A stretch of 64,000 nt of DNA from Oscheius onirici (taxonomy: Eukaryota; Nematoda; Chromadorea; Rhabditida; Rhabditidae). Every line of letters begins with the position of its first letter. Within the stretch, counting starts at the first letter, position 1. Below are positions 1 to 11,168 of the stretch, piece after piece. The DNA lies in NCBI GenBank assembly GCA_932521025.1, contig OW051470.1:2838501-2902500 (forward strand), given 5' to 3'. A program made the position numbers and the translations under genes. The notes beneath the pieces are model-generated. The model was given only the letters and a program-made list of their open reading frames with translations. It was not told the DNA's origin and did no database searches.

Positions 1-365
1 CGCCAAGATAAGAGCCCCACATTCCGCAGTCTTGTGCACATGTTTATTGCTGATGACGAAAAGGCTTTCTTCGAAACTTTCTTGCAACAGTCAGAGAGAT
101 CTTTGTCTGATAAAGAACGTCTTCTTTTTATTTTATCCTTCCGATTCGAAATCATGCACTTTTTGAAAACTCCAGCCACGACAATCTTACTATCGGGCGC
201 AGTTTTCAAACTTCTTTTTCATACCTTGTCTGAGTCATTTCTGTCCGTAATCCAACCCGCTTTCAACCTCTTGGTCCCAGTTCAAGAGCTTATTATGATC
301 GTGCAAATAGCCAAGCCCACTTTACGTTTTCTCCTTCTTCTTTTTGATTCAAAATCTGATTCAGA

Positions 366-2519
366 ATGAATGCAACCGGTATCGCCTTGGGTATAGAATA
401 CGTGTCGACAGCTCTCTCCCTCTTCTGTCTTCCAATTAACATAATATTTATTTTTGTCGTCATACAGGAAAGGTGAGTCAGTTTCGCGGAAAGTTGTTCG
501 GGGAAGCAGCGACGGCAGGACGTATAACGACCTCTAAAGACCAAGCCGATAAGATTAGACTGCGTAGTTGGCAGAAATAGAAGCACTGGGGACAGGAGGA
601 CTGACAGTAGGACGCGGTATACATTTTCAATCAACAGATACATCTGGTAGATTCTCTGCGTGCTTGACTAACTTTCCAGATCTTTCCCTATTTTGGAGCT
701 CAACCTAGTTCAGTTTGTTACGATTCTGACGTGCTCGCAGTCACGATAAAGATTACACAGGTTCAATACTTTTTATAAATCTGTTGCACTCTTCAACCAC
801 GTAGTATAGGAATCCAGAATACTCTTCGGCTAAGGAAGTGGTGAAGACACGAGATTAGACGAGGAACAACTGAACCGACTAGATTTGAAGACGGGACAGC
901 GGACCTATATGTATGTAAATCGTTTAGTCCAGGGTCGGGAAAACATTAAAACAATTTTAAAAAAGTCCAATACAACAATGAATCAATTCCGTTGAATTGT
1001 CGCTGCCGAAAAAAAACCGTTCCGTAGCCTGTTCAAGAAAAATGCATTTCCAGACATCACACTCCCTTCAACACGCCCTTCTTTCGTCTCTGTATACACT
1101 TGTCCATAGCCGATGTTCTATGCTGTATTTTCATCACCTTGTTCTTCAAATTTCCGATGTTTGGCATATTTCCCGCGAGTTTTTATCGCGAAAATTGGTC
1201 GGTCGTTCCGCTGGTCGGAATGAATTATCTGGGCCATGCACAGGCAATTGGCATAATATTCATCGCCGTCAATCGGTAAGAGACTGAGTTTTGTATCGAC
1301 AGAAATATTGTAGATTCACCGCTGTCCACTTTCCGATCAGACATAAACAGAACTGGTGGACGCCAAGAGTAACGACTGTTCTTCTGGTTCTACAATGGAC
1401 ACTTCCTGTCTTGACTATTCTACCGCTCTTCTTCTCGAGATTTCAATTTGTCTTCAACAACAGCTCCGTCATTTTCACTGCCTCCGATAGCAATTTTCAT
1501 AAGGTAAGTCAGCAGAAACAGCGGCGTTGTCACCTCACTGTAGTATGCTAATTGCAAAAATTTATAACTTTATAACCTGAGCGTAAACTGTTTTTGAGCT
1601 AACTGGAGTTACTGTAGCTATTTTTTGCTTTTTTAGCTCCTTGCCAATTACAGTTGCTGCCAACGGTAGCTGGATCCCTTGGCCCATTTGTCACCCTACG
1701 AAAGTTCAAAGATAACTACAGAATGACAATTCTGTAGTTATCTTTGAAATTGTGACAGTTGGAGAAAATGGTTCGACTCTCGTAAGATTGACACAAGCTG
1801 ACGTTCTTTTTAAAAGCCAACAAACTATTATTCAAACAACCAAAAACTATTCTTCAGATCTACTTCCTCGGCCTGGCCCTTTTGGACGGCGTCGTGATCA
1901 ACATTATCGTCTCTGTCCTCTACATTGCCATCTTCATTAGAGTCCAGACTCGCGTGAATGTGAAAAATCCCGGCCAAGTTGGACTTCGACTAGCTCTGTC
2001 GGCTTTCATCATCTTCGTCAGCTATCTCTGTCTAGGTGTAAGTTCTTATCTTCTCGTGCAAACTGTGCAAAAAGATCATGACGTCATGACTTGATTTGTG
2101 ACCTACGGGGAGAGGAAGTTTTGACACCATTCGAACAATAATCGGATTTCCCATTTCCTGCATCGTCACTGGTCTCTGCCCAATAAAATCGGCTTATTTT
2201 ACAGGTCTTCTCAGTCCTCTCGGCCATCGCCCCTCCTCCGGATGCCTGGATGTACCGTACTCTTTGGTTCGTCGTCAATGACGTTCTCTGTGCCTCCAAT
2301 GCTCCAGTTCTCTTGGCTCTGAACGCTCCGGTTCGACAGGTAGTCGAGTCTTGTGCGAAAGAAAAGACAAATTCAGGTCTTCTTGAAGAGGATAGGAGTA
2401 AATGCAAAAAATATCGGGAACAAAGGGGCTCTACTACCTCCGTCTACTCACGTGTAGATGACTCGGACAATTCTAGGGATTTTAAAATGACTCACAAATG
2501 CACAATGATCTCTTATTAA
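366..2519 (+). CDS. Nematode serpentine chemoreceptor (7TM GPCR, srg/srv-like), 337 aa
   Basis: Five exons join in frame: 366-472, 1054-1275, 1314-1503, 1858-2037 and 2205-2519. The start ATG follows a TTCAG acceptor by one base, typical of a trans-spliced start. The product has about seven hydrophobic helices. Visible landmarks are the TM2 segment HLSIADVLCCIFITLFF, a TM3 segment ending in the nematode-receptor signature IFIAVNRF, a TM5 block LDGVVINIIVSVLYIAIF, and a TM7 with NAPVLLALNAPVRQ followed by a hydrophilic serine-rich cytoplasmic tail. Length matches the usual 320-340 residues of nematode chemoreceptors. Likely a plasma-membrane receptor in sensory neurons; the ligand is unknown. 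The family within the Srg superfamily is not certain. A poly(A) signal lies about 30 bases after the stop. Confidence 0.82.
1705..1748. repeat. Perfect 20-bp hairpin in receptor intron 3
   Basis: Arms 1705-1724 and 1729-1748 are perfect reverse complements around a 4-base loop. It lies wholly inside the third intron of the receptor gene. It could be a tiny fold-back remnant of a MITE or a transcribed hairpin; it is shorter than a normal microRNA precursor. Confidence 0.85.
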
Positions 2520-2549
2520 TACAGTTGTAATGGTTCTAATCTGGTGCTG

Positions 2550-2555
2550 AATAAA
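2550..2555 (+). terminator. Poly(A) signal AATAAA for the receptor gene
   Basis: Canonical hexamer 31 bases after the receptor stop codon, same strand. Confidence 0.7.
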
Positions 2556-3965
2556 TGATGAATTCTGAAGTTCTTTGTTCAGATCTTGAGAATTTGCAAA
2601 ATCGACTTCTTCTAGGAAGTACCTGCCTTGGACACAGGAGCATGGTTATGTCGTAACATAAGTCAGCTGTACCAGACTTATCTGATCCTAAAGTTCTAAC
2701 CTGACAAAAAGTCAGCCAGATCCTCCTTCCCCAACAGCAGTATATTATAGTTCCCTACTCCTGTTTTCTGACAGACCATCCGTGATCTTGATCTCTTCTT
2801 CGCTATGCTCTTTCTAGCTCGGTCATGATCTGCGAATCACTAGAGACGAATTCCTCCAACACTTCCCGCGGGAGGTCGGACGAAGCTCGAAAGCTGATTT
2901 AACTAGTCCTATATAGGAATCCAATGGTGAGATTATGGGTGCAAGCCAGACCCCCCCCCCCTTTTTTTCCAAGCCAAAAATAAAGTATTGTTGGACAACG
3001 ACTCAAAACGCAAGGCTACGAGTTTGTCTCTGCTTTCCAATTTTGTTGTGTAACAGTATGTTTGTAGGTAGACTACAAAAGCTCGAATTACAGTTTTCCC
3101 CATTTATTGCACTACATTTTAACATCTTCTGGTCAGGCAGGTACACGGAGCCAAAGGGTCTCGAATGGAATTCTGATTCCTCCTCGAGTCCGAAAGAAGG
3201 GTCCGTGAGCATATTTTAACGAGAAGCCGTATCTGAAATTATGTTTAAAATCCAAAAAAAGCAATTGAACTCACTTGACTAACATGTGACTGTGTATCTG
3301 GAATGGAGTGGCTTTTTTCTCTCCCTTGTCTAGTTTGGAATGCATGTAGTCGAGACACGATGGCTTCAGCTCCACACGTCCCGTCGGGACGGTATCGCCA
3401 GTGTGTGAAGCCCAGACCAGAACGGCTTTGCTCAGAGTTCTGGAAAGATATATGTTTTGAGTGTCAGAAAATACAGAGACGATCGCATTCTGTGCTCTAC
3501 TAATGCTTCTTATAATTTGTACTCATACTCTGACAGCGTGACTACCGGATGTTCTCTGTCTCTCGTCCCACAGTCATCAGAACGAAGACCACTGTTCCTG
3601 GCAATGTACAGCTTCTATATATTCCAAGAGCTTGATTTTACTCTGTTCAAAGAGTCTCGAGTCATCCCCATCAAAACTGTAAGTGATGTTAGAAGGTCGA
3701 TCAGCCCACTTGTGTCTCTTGAAAACCACATTTGGTTGTTGAATGGGGTCGTAAACGGAGCGGGTTAATTGACTGATACTACCAAACATGGCGCCGATGT
3801 TCTTTTCTAGAAGAAATTTTGAAACATATTGTCACATTTAGGCGCAAATATTGCAAAGAAAATAATCTATCTATCTTGAGATGAATTGAATTGAGAACAA
3901 CACAAAAAGTTTTTTCCTCTGAAAAGTACTGTAGACTCAGCCCACTCGTATTCACAACGTTGGGT
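2556..3965. other. Intergenic stretch without a convincing gene
   Basis: Contains a C-run followed by a T-run near 2950-2968 and scattered short reading frames. One minus-strand frame (3577-3789) reads smoothly but has no recognisable partner exons. No RNA gene or clear repeat was seen. Confidence 0.5.
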
Positions 3966-4197
3966 TCAGTTGGACTGGATCTCATGATCGTCACCTCTGG
4001 TTTCGATCATTGCGCGCAGCGGTCATTATAAAACTACTTAGAAAAGACACTAATACTTACTCGTTCATAGCCTTGGCAGTCTTCTCATCGAATGTTTTGA
4101 GGTCGAAGCCTCTGACTTTCATCAGACCAGTAAGAGGAGCCTCGAAGTGACCATCAGGACAGGTCGGTGAGCTGACTGGTCGCATTGGAGTTCCCAT
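3966..4197 (-). CDS. Possible small two-exon protein, 55 aa
   Basis: Exon 4197-4061 starts at an ATG shortly after TTTCAG/CTGCAG acceptors and ends at a good GTAAGT donor. The best following acceptor gives exon 3996-3966 and a stop after GDDHEIQSN. The product is hydrophilic, begins MGTPMRPVSSPTCPDG and has no signal peptide or membrane helix. I do not recognise it. The first exon is the stronger part; the second exon choice is an inference from splice consensus only, and the gene may continue elsewhere. Confidence 0.35.
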
Positions 4198-5460
4198 TCT
4201 GCAGAAGTTCACTGAAAGAGTTACTTTGAAGAATGAGAAGGTAGAAGAGATGCGAAAATTTTGAGAGAACATGGTAACTGGTCTCTAGGTAGTTAAAGAG
4301 AGTTTCAGCTTGAGAGACAATCCATACTGAGAGAGAGTTTGACTGCTTCCTATCATCAAGGAGACAGTCCGAAAAGTAGTCTGTTGTGTTTTCGGTATGA
4401 TCTAAAGATCGGGCGAGAAAACTGAGATAGTCCGTCTGGAAAGAAGTTCTGAGAACATTTCAAAGGAAAAGAGAAAGGCTGGTCAGACTGTGTCTTCTTC
4501 GAGAGTCATAACTACCGTATTTACGAAAGTGGAAGACTGTTTTCAAAAGTCTATGAACATTGTTTGGAGTTTCGAAATGCATGAAACCCAGCCAAAACAG
4601 GTAATTAAAGAGTGTCTTCTGATTCAAATGGTGTTTTGTGAAGGGCGAATGAAAAGAACATTTGCCGCCACACAACACAGACGAAGCCAAGAAGCAGCAT
4701 CAGAAATCGCGTCAATTTGTAGTGTGTTTCTTCATTCGACGCGGTGCAAACGACGAGAGCGCTGAAGTCGTAAATCAGTGTGGTCAGCAGATGAAGAGAT
4801 CGTTTCCGAAGTGGAACTGTCGAGAGAAACAGCCTCCCCCATGACCTTGGTAAGATGAAAAGAAGGAGTCTTTTCAAAACTGGGGGTAATCCTTTCTGAA
4901 TGGAGAAGAAGAGAGAGGACACTGCCGGTCAACAAGTTTACGGTCTAGATCTTTCTCTGCGACTTTGAAAAATAACAGAAGAGGGTGAATGAAAAAATGA
5001 ATGGGAGAGTGGCTAATTTTAGAAAGCTGTGTAGGAGCTAAACCGATTACAGTCGGACACCCGCTGTTCACTGGGAACGGACATCGAGTTTTTTTCTGTT
5101 TTCCATAGCCACAATAATAGGTCAGGCTAGAACAATCTTGATTGGACCTTCTGAAATTGGAAAGTGAAAAGCTACCGTATGTCAGGCGACAAAATGGAGT
5201 ACTAGGTGTCTATGACATTCCGCAGTATGGCGTATATCCCATGGGTACGAGTGTGACCCAGCCACCAACTTATACAAAAAAAAACCTACTTCTCTTGTAG
5301 ACCTTCCTGTCTCTCCCATTCTCTTTGTCAATTTTTCCGATTGTACAATCACAGCTACGATATTCTGTTCAGTTTTCTCAACGGATAAGAATTTCAATGG
5401 TTGAATCCCTCTTCCCTGCAAAAAAAAAACTAAAAAAAGAACAACAGTCGTGGGCAAATA
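4198..5460. other. Intergenic stretch, no supported gene
   Basis: Several overlapping short frames on both strands, none with linked exons or recognisable motifs. A minus-strand frame at 5182-5457 sits directly downstream of the next gene's poly(A) signal and could be an exon, but nothing supports a full model. Confidence 0.4.
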
Positions 5461-5466
5461 TTTATT
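5461..5466 (-). terminator. Poly(A) signal for the 163-aa minus-strand gene
   Basis: AATAAA on the minus strand 15 bases after the stop codon of the gene at 5481-5972. Confidence 0.65.
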
Positions 5467-5480
5467 GTCTGTTTGTATTT

Positions 5481-5972
5481 CTAGTTTCTGAAGGTAACGA
5501 GAGTCTTGACCTCCGGATCCATGTCCAGAACGGCATGGCAGACCTCGTCCAAGAAGAGCTCGTATCGTTCTCCACGAGTCGTCTTCCCGATCTTCAGAAT
5601 CGCTCTCTCTTCAGGCTGTCCGACCTCGTAAATGGCCGAATCGATGACAGGATTGGTCAGCAGCGAGAGCTGCGACAGTCCACTGAGGCTAGAAGAAGAC
5701 ACAGTTGTGACTCTCGACGACGATGGCTGCGAGTAGTTCTTGTTCTGGAAGCCACGACGAGCCAGTTCCTCCGGGGTTATCGGTTGTTGCTCTCCCGTCA
5801 TCCGACGCTCGTAGTTGCGACTTAGACAGCCCTTTTTGAGCAGAGCAATCTCGTCCAGCGGCCGGACTGCCGAGACTGAAGAGGCTGTGCTGATCGGCCG
5901 ACCGGGCTCGTCCTGGGGGCAGTATTCCACGACGTCCTTGGCAGCCATCTCTACTTCTTGACGACGCGGCAT
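5481..5972 (-). CDS. Uncharacterised single-exon protein, 163 aa
   Basis: One uninterrupted frame from ATG to TAA with strongly coding-like composition and a close poly(A) signal. No signal peptide or membrane helix is visible. The N-terminal half is charged and rich in short LSRNYERR / FQNKNY style repeats (two KKGCLSRNY and RRGFQNKNY segments look related, spaced about 28 residues). The middle is serine-rich (SQPSSSRVTTVSSSSLSGL), and the C-terminal third is more globular (FLDEVCHAVLDMDPEVKTL). I do not recognise the family. It is transcribed away from the gene at 6175, with about 200 bases between the two starts. Confidence 0.65.
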   Translation of the reverse strand: MPRRQEVEMAAKDVVEYCPQDEPGRPISTASSVSAVRPLDEIALLKKGCLSRNYERRMTGEQQPITPEELARRGFQNKNYSQPSSSRVTTVSSSSLSGLSQLSLLTNPVIDSAIYEVGQPEERAILKIGKTTRGERYELFLDEVCHAVLDMDPEVKTLVTFRN

Positions 5973-6174
5973 CTTTCGGAGCTGCTAGTTTGAACTAATT
6001 GATTGTGGAAACTTTCTTTTAAAAAGTCTTTAACGGGTGATTCAATCAAAGTTTGCAAACTTTATAAAAAGTTACTAAAAGCAAATAAAACAAAAGTATC
6101 GTAATGAGTCTGTTCTGGTAGGAGCCATTTCGACTAGAAGCTGCGCCAGGAGCCGGCTCACTCGCTTCTCGGAG
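5973..6174. promoter_or_regulatory. Short shared region between two divergent genes
   Basis: The 163-aa gene (minus) and the 232-aa gene (plus) start only 202 bases apart, so this segment must hold both promoters or 5' ends. No specific binding motif was identified. Confidence 0.45.
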
Positions 6175-6873
6175 ATGTCGTCAAGAATCGTCAGGAAGAG
6201 AAACAGAGACCCGTCGGCCGAAGAACCACCTGTGACGAAGAAGAGCCATCGACTCGAGGTCTTCCCGCTACTCAAGATGCCCTTCATGTTGCGTGTCCAG
6301 ATGTGTCGTCACCTCGATCTCGTGACTCAAGAAACTCTTCGAAAGGCATCCAAGGCCGGCTACGAGACCGTTCTACACTTCTGGAAGTCGCAGCGACGTC
6401 TCGCCTTCAGTCATGCTGCCTTGGAGCGCTACTTCTCGCCACTACCGACCACTTTCCACAGTCTGTTCACAATTCGTCGTGAGCTCGTCGCCCTCTTTGC
6501 CTGGCTCCAAGAGGACAGCATCCGAGAGCTGGACTTTTGTGAAGTCAAGACCGTCAACTGGGTGCTCTTCCAGGCCATTGTGGAAGACGAATATGGACCG
6601 GGAGTCTGCTCGGCCGTGCTGAACAAAGTCTCGACTCTGCATCTGGCCGGATGCTTCTTGACCAGTGACGACATCTACGCAGCTGCCGAGATCATGCCAG
6701 ACGTCGAGACGATCTCGTTGAGCCACAAGCGACTGACCATCTTCGAGGAGACGGAAGGACAAGAAGACACTCCGAAGATGGAAAAACGCGGTCTCATCAA
6801 GACGAAACGACAGACGGTGGCCAGATTTCTCAAGAGCTGCTTTCCTCGTCTCCGTGTCATCAAATTATACTAG
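6175..6873 (+). CDS. Uncharacterised F-box/LRR-like protein, 232 aa
   Basis: Single exon, ATG to TAG. A basic N-terminus (residues 1-28) is followed by PLLKMPFMLRVQMCRHLDLV, which resembles an F-box start (L-P-x-x-L/I-R-x-x-I-x-x-x-L-D). Later segments such as VSTLHLAGCFLTSDDI and VETISLSHKRL look like degenerate leucine-rich repeats; the end FPRLRVIKLY fits one more repeat. F-box proteins of this layout recruit substrates to SCF ubiquitin ligases, and nematodes carry many lineage-specific ones. The assignment is by pattern only and the F-box match is imperfect. Preferred codons end in C or G, suggesting reasonable expression. Confidence 0.6.
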   Translation: MSSRIVRKRNRDPSAEEPPVTKKSHRLEVFPLLKMPFMLRVQMCRHLDLVTQETLRKASKAGYETVLHFWKSQRRLAFSHAALERYFSPLPTTFHSLFTIRRELVALFAWLQEDSIRELDFCEVKTVNWVLFQAIVEDEYGPGVCSAVLNKVSTLHLAGCFLTSDDIYAAAEIMPDVETISLSHKRLTIFEETEGQEDTPKMEKRGLIKTKRQTVARFLKSCFPRLRVIKLY

Positions 6874-7581
6874 AGAACGAAGGAGAAGATACCGAAGAAT
6901 ACAGCTTCGAAAAACTACGATAAACTAGTTTGGCGTGTTCTCTCTTCGTTCTCCTCTACATAAACGTTGCCCAAGTCTTCTTCTCTTTCTTCCTTTTCTG
7001 ACACATCTTCTAGGACTCACTGGATATACCGAACTGTACTCTCTAGAGAATGCAAACTCAGTCTGTAGTCTACGAAGGTCTACTGTAATTTGGATCTACT
7101 TCTTCTTCCTTCACAAACTACTGTAGAATCTACTGAACTAACAATCTGTTTTGGTAGTCTACGAAGATCTACTGTAACTGTAATATAGAGGGGGACGTTC
7201 CTATTCGTTGTCTGCTCAACCACTATAGCAAAGTATTCTGACTTTCTCCCATTCATGAACGAGTCTCTTGCTCTTTGGACCTCTGTAACTATTATGTAGT
7301 CTAATACTTTCAGTGAAGTCAGACTGCTGAACTGAAGAAGAGTCTACTGTGAGATCATGTAGTCTTTCATTCCAGTTGCAGTCCTTTTTAGACGATCTTT
7401 GAAAATATCCATCTCTGTAATTGTTGCACTGAAATACTAGGTTTTGTACACTGGTTCTAGTCAAAAATATAGCGAGTCGCTAGACTCATTCAAGAGTCTA
7501 CTTCCAAAGTGATAAAATAGTCAATCAGACTCTTTCAAAACTTTACTCGTAGTGTTGCCCAAATCGAAAACAAATGAACTA
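6874..7581. other. Intergenic, short CTACTGTA-type repeats
   Basis: No gene seen. Contains repeated short words such as AGTCTACGAAG and CTACTGTA around 7050-7180, a kind of dispersed motif common in nematode intergenic DNA. Confidence 0.5.
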
Positions 7582-8300
7582 TTAGGTATAGTAGTGCTCC
7601 ATCACGGGAAGCATCTGCTCGACAAGGTTCTTCTGGAAGAACTGAGCAGTCAAGACGGCAGCCGAAGAAATCCAGAGAAAGGCAAAGTGCAAACCTAATT
7701 CTATTAAAATACAAAAGGAATGAACTTACTTTCTCCCAAGGAATGTGGCTGTTGGAGAAAGGCTAGCGGGAGGAAGAGGAAGACGAAAAAAGAGGCAAGA
7801 CCCATGATCAGCTGAATATGGGTTTTGAACGTTGACCGCATCATTTTCACGTTATGTCATGTTCGGGAGAGTTGTAGATTTTGTTCTGGGTTACAACTTC
7901 TCAGAACATGGAACAACTGACAAGTTCTTGACACAAAATACTCGTCTGTTCTAATTAAAATTAAGCGTGGCTGGACTTACAATGCTGAGCAAGTAGGCAT
8001 GAAGAAGGACCTCGTAAAAGGTTCCAAACTTCCTCTTTATAAGACAGAAGACGAGAAAAAATAGGGCCATGGCACTACAAAAGAGATGAATGGCCAAGAG
8101 AATCGAGATCATCGCGGAACCGTCCAAGAGCAGTTTGTAAAAGATTCTGTAATATGCTTATGTTTAAAGGAGTGTCTCAGAACTTACCCAAGAACAGCCG
8201 CTGCCATGAATTGGGCCGCTGTACAGAGACATGTGGCTGTCTGTAAGGACAGTCCACACAAGGAGAACTGCTTCTCGACATTGAGAGTCAGGTCGGACAT
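7582..8300 (-). CDS. Four-transmembrane membrane protein, 157 aa (MARVEL-like topology)
   Basis: Four exons join in frame: 8300-8188, 8146-7981, 7811-7730 and 7694-7582. After a short hydrophilic N-terminus the protein has four hydrophobic segments: around residues 17-40, LAIHLFCSAMALFFLVFC, SILIMGLASFFVFLFLPLAF, and the segment around FAFLWISSAAVLTAQFF. Polar basic (IKRKFG) and C-terminal acidic stretches separate or end them. The topology and size resemble MARVEL-domain and small tetraspan proteins, but no diagnostic motif is visible, so the family is open. Donors are all GTAAGT-like. An upstream CATATTCAG acceptor for exon 3 was chosen because other acceptors give stops. Confidence 0.72.
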
Positions 8301-9503
8301 CTCTCGAGTCTTTTCTCCCCTCTCTATCCCACACCAAGTAATTAGTCTCTCTGCTGAAGGACAGTTTTAGAACGAGAAGGAGGTGGTGAGAGGAAGGAAC
8401 CCCGAAAAATACTGTAAGGCAGATATGTATTCACAAAGAGGGAGTATTGAATAGGAGAAAGAACTGTGAATGGAAGTGATATTATTAGGTGTGGATTGCC
8501 CGCTGAAAGACCTCACCAAATATTAGCGAAATTGAAATTGTTTTTTCTCGGAAGAGAGCAGCTGGAAGAAAGATCGCACTTTTCTGCTCTGTAAGAGAGA
8601 CCAAATGATGAGAAAGACATGGCTCCTTTTTCGTAGGTAATTAAATGTGAGAGGAGACGGGAGCTATATGAAACAGATGAAAATGCCACCAAGAATTGAG
8701 TCTGGAATAGCAGATGGAGGTCAGAAATCACTGGAAGTTCTTCGTGATAAAATTTACATTTTCCTGTTTATAACAAGCTTTTGCTGCCTGTTGCCTGAAT
8801 CTTTCTGCCTAATAAAGTTAGCATGGAAAAATAGGTAAAATATACAGGAAATAGGAAGGGAAACCAGGGGCTGTCACACAATTACATCGGCCGTCGTTGT
8901 CGCGATGTGTCCAGGTGTATTTGTGGACGTCACAGCTAATCAGCCTTTCCTCGATGTGACGAAGAAGAAGCAAAAATCTCCCCCAAAAAGAAGTTTCTCT
9001 TCAGCTGATTGGATGCGATGAAATCCGAAAGAGGAGGGAGGAAATGCACCCGCGACCACCAGCAGAAGAAGAGGACTCGTAATCGAATGCCCACCACCAA
9101 GATTAGTCCAATTGCTGCCTATATATGAGACGAGGAAGCAAGAAACAGGAGATTTTTTTGAAAGCAGACATCAAGATCTGGGCTGCGGTGTGCAAAGAGT
9201 AATTAGCATCTTCCTCTCAGTCCTCCCCCGAGAACTAATTAGAACAAAATCACAACTCTCGCTCTCTCTCTACACGAAAAAGCCGATAGGAAATGTGAGA
9301 ATCTGTTGTCAAGCGGGAGCTCAGCAGCAGCTTGTGACGGCGAGGACGAGATTTTCCTCAAATAGTATGCGGATTGAGAGAAGGGAAGATTTATCATTTG
9401 GGCTATTACCTAACGAGAGCAATTACGAAGGAAGACACGGGAGGAAACTGCGTCACAGCAATCTTTTCGTGTTGAGAAGAGAAGCACAGAAGATATAAAA
9501 ATA
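8301..9503. other. Intergenic, no supported gene
   Basis: Purine-rich tracts, many GAGAGA/GAAGAAG words and a TATATATG near 9120. A frame at 9112-9498 is not linked to any splice sites or motifs. Nothing recognised. Confidence 0.45.
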
Positions 9504-10632
9504 TCATTTTGTAAACTTCATATCCGAAAAGGACCAAATCAGAACCCAGCGATGAGTCTTGCCCTGTTCGAGCGTCGCGACGGAATATTTGACATTGTCG
9601 AGGGCGTCCAGACGTCGTTTGAGAACTTTTAGGCTTTTCTTCTTCCCGAGAAGAGAGGTGAAAAACCTGAAGTTCAATTACATCGATAATTGATAAAACT
9701 GACTTGATTTTATTTGCCAGACGTGGACTTTCTTCTATCATTCGACAAACAAATTCGACTTCTCCTCCTTCGGTTAGCAACTCGTTTATCTGGGCAGCTG
9801 TCGCAGAAGACGGCCCTGTTCCAAAGGAATATGAAGATTGGTTTATCATGCTGTCTTCCGACTCGGTAAACTTCTGAGAATGTTTTGAACTTTTGGGGAG
9901 AAAACCATCATACCTCGGAAACCTCTTGCTCGTTGTAAAAGGGCGGATTGCACATGGAAAATGTGGCTGATTGAAACGAGAGATCCTGAATATTGGACAT
10001 AAGAATCTGGAGACTGCAAAACACTTACTAAAAAAATGTTTTGACCATTAGTTTCTACGACTTCAATCAAATCAGCCAAGTTGTTAGCATCCACATTTCT
10101 GAACGGTTAACTGAAACTGGAGTCACAGAAACACGGTGAAACTCACTTCTGGGCACAACTTGCTGATCGCTTATTGGCTTCAGTCGCAATAAATTTCCAG
10201 CCAAACTGCTTCGCGGCGAGAAGAGCGTAAATGCATGAGGAACCAGTACCTGAAGTTCCTATTTGTTCTGAACGAAAAAAGGAACGAACCAATATCTATC
10301 CCAGTGATTGGTTCGGCAATGTTGTTCATCTTGATGAGTTCTTCGAGCACGTAGAGGTAGTTCAATCGGGACGGAATTCGAGGAACAAGACTGCCAACAG
10401 GTAGCTCGACTGTCAAGTCAAAATCTTTCTTCAGAATTGATGTCGTCAGAGCGCGAACTGCCTCGTCGGATTGGAAATCGAAAGCTAACTGGAGACCAAT
10501 CATTAGAAAGCAAATTAGTGAAGACCTAACCCTTCCACCTGGCATGAGCCGGCAATGTTTTCTTAGCTCTGGAAACTCGGCTGCCAATTCTTTGAAGTTT
10601 ATACGTGGATTTTTACTGTTCTTTGACGTCAT
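9504..10632 (-). CDS. mett-10: METTL16-like RNA N6-methyladenosine methyltransferase, 292 aa
   Basis: Seven exons join in frame: 10632-10531, 10488-10290, 10249-10147, 10098-10029, 9985-9914, 9873-9704 and 9666-9504. The reading closely follows METTL16: an N-terminal basic segment, RALT-type motif (DEAVRALTTSILKKDF), RLNYLYVLEELI, the SAM-binding GIDIGTGSSCIYALL, the catalytic Asn-Pro-Pro-Phe in FSMCNPPFYNEQE, the EGGEVEFVCRMIEES helix, and a final WVLIWSFSD strand. METTL16 enzymes methylate adenosine in U6 snRNA and in SAM-synthetase transcripts. Here the protein ends right after the methyltransferase fold, without the long C-terminal VCR extension known from vertebrates. The gene symbol is the C. 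elegans name for the family and is by similarity. Confidence 0.92.
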
Positions 10633-11168
10633 TTTACGATGCTTATTGTCCCCCTGAATGGAATGATAGTATGAGAGAGATGAGAATAAAACGCGAGAAA
10701 AATAATTTGCAGTCGTTCAAGTTGCCGCCGCGACTAGGTACGCAAATTCCCGTAAACAGGTACGCAATTTCTCGTCTTCACCTGGTTGAGTCGCACGTGG
10801 ATTTAGAAATTCTTTCAGACTTATTACTGTGCTTCCCTGACCCCTTTCTTCACATTTTCTTTATCGCAACCATTAGAGAGCTAGCTGACTATAGCGCTAT
10901 TGTTTTCCTTAACAGCGTCTGGTAAAACTGAAAAAATACATCAATTTCAAGTTTTCACAAACAAGCATCGAAAACAGTCCAAAACTGTAAATAAGCTTAA
11001 CGCTGATTTTCGAAGTTGTAAAAACGCTGTAAATTTCGGCATGTAGTTTGACTTGAAAGATTGTATTTGTGTACATTATGTACATTCTCCGCTTTCGCCT
11101 TCAATCTGAATCACTTATAGCAATATATTTTCAGGTATATGCTCAATCATTGATTCATCACCAACGAA
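10633..11168. promoter_or_regulatory. Region between divergent METTL16 and GOS28 genes
   Basis: Both flanking genes point outward, so their promoters lie here. A TTTTCAG acceptor at about 11130 precedes the SNARE start. No motif was singled out. Confidence 0.4.

Noticed and set aside
1-369. Open frame beginning ...SPTFRSLVHMFIADDEKAFF, reminiscent of class I haem peroxidases
   Set aside because: The resemblance covers under 25 residues, no distal/proximal histidine motif follows, and no splice site links it to more coding sequence. The receptor start lies at its end.
7840-7860. Start codon for a shorter membrane protein at an ATGATG on the minus strand
   Set aside because: The CATATTCAG acceptor immediately downstream joins in phase to three upstream exons, producing a complete four-helix protein.
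9112-9498. 128-codon plus-strand frame
   Set aside because: Arginine/glutamate-rich low-complexity reading with no splice context; it partly overlaps the end of the METTL16 gene region on the other strand.
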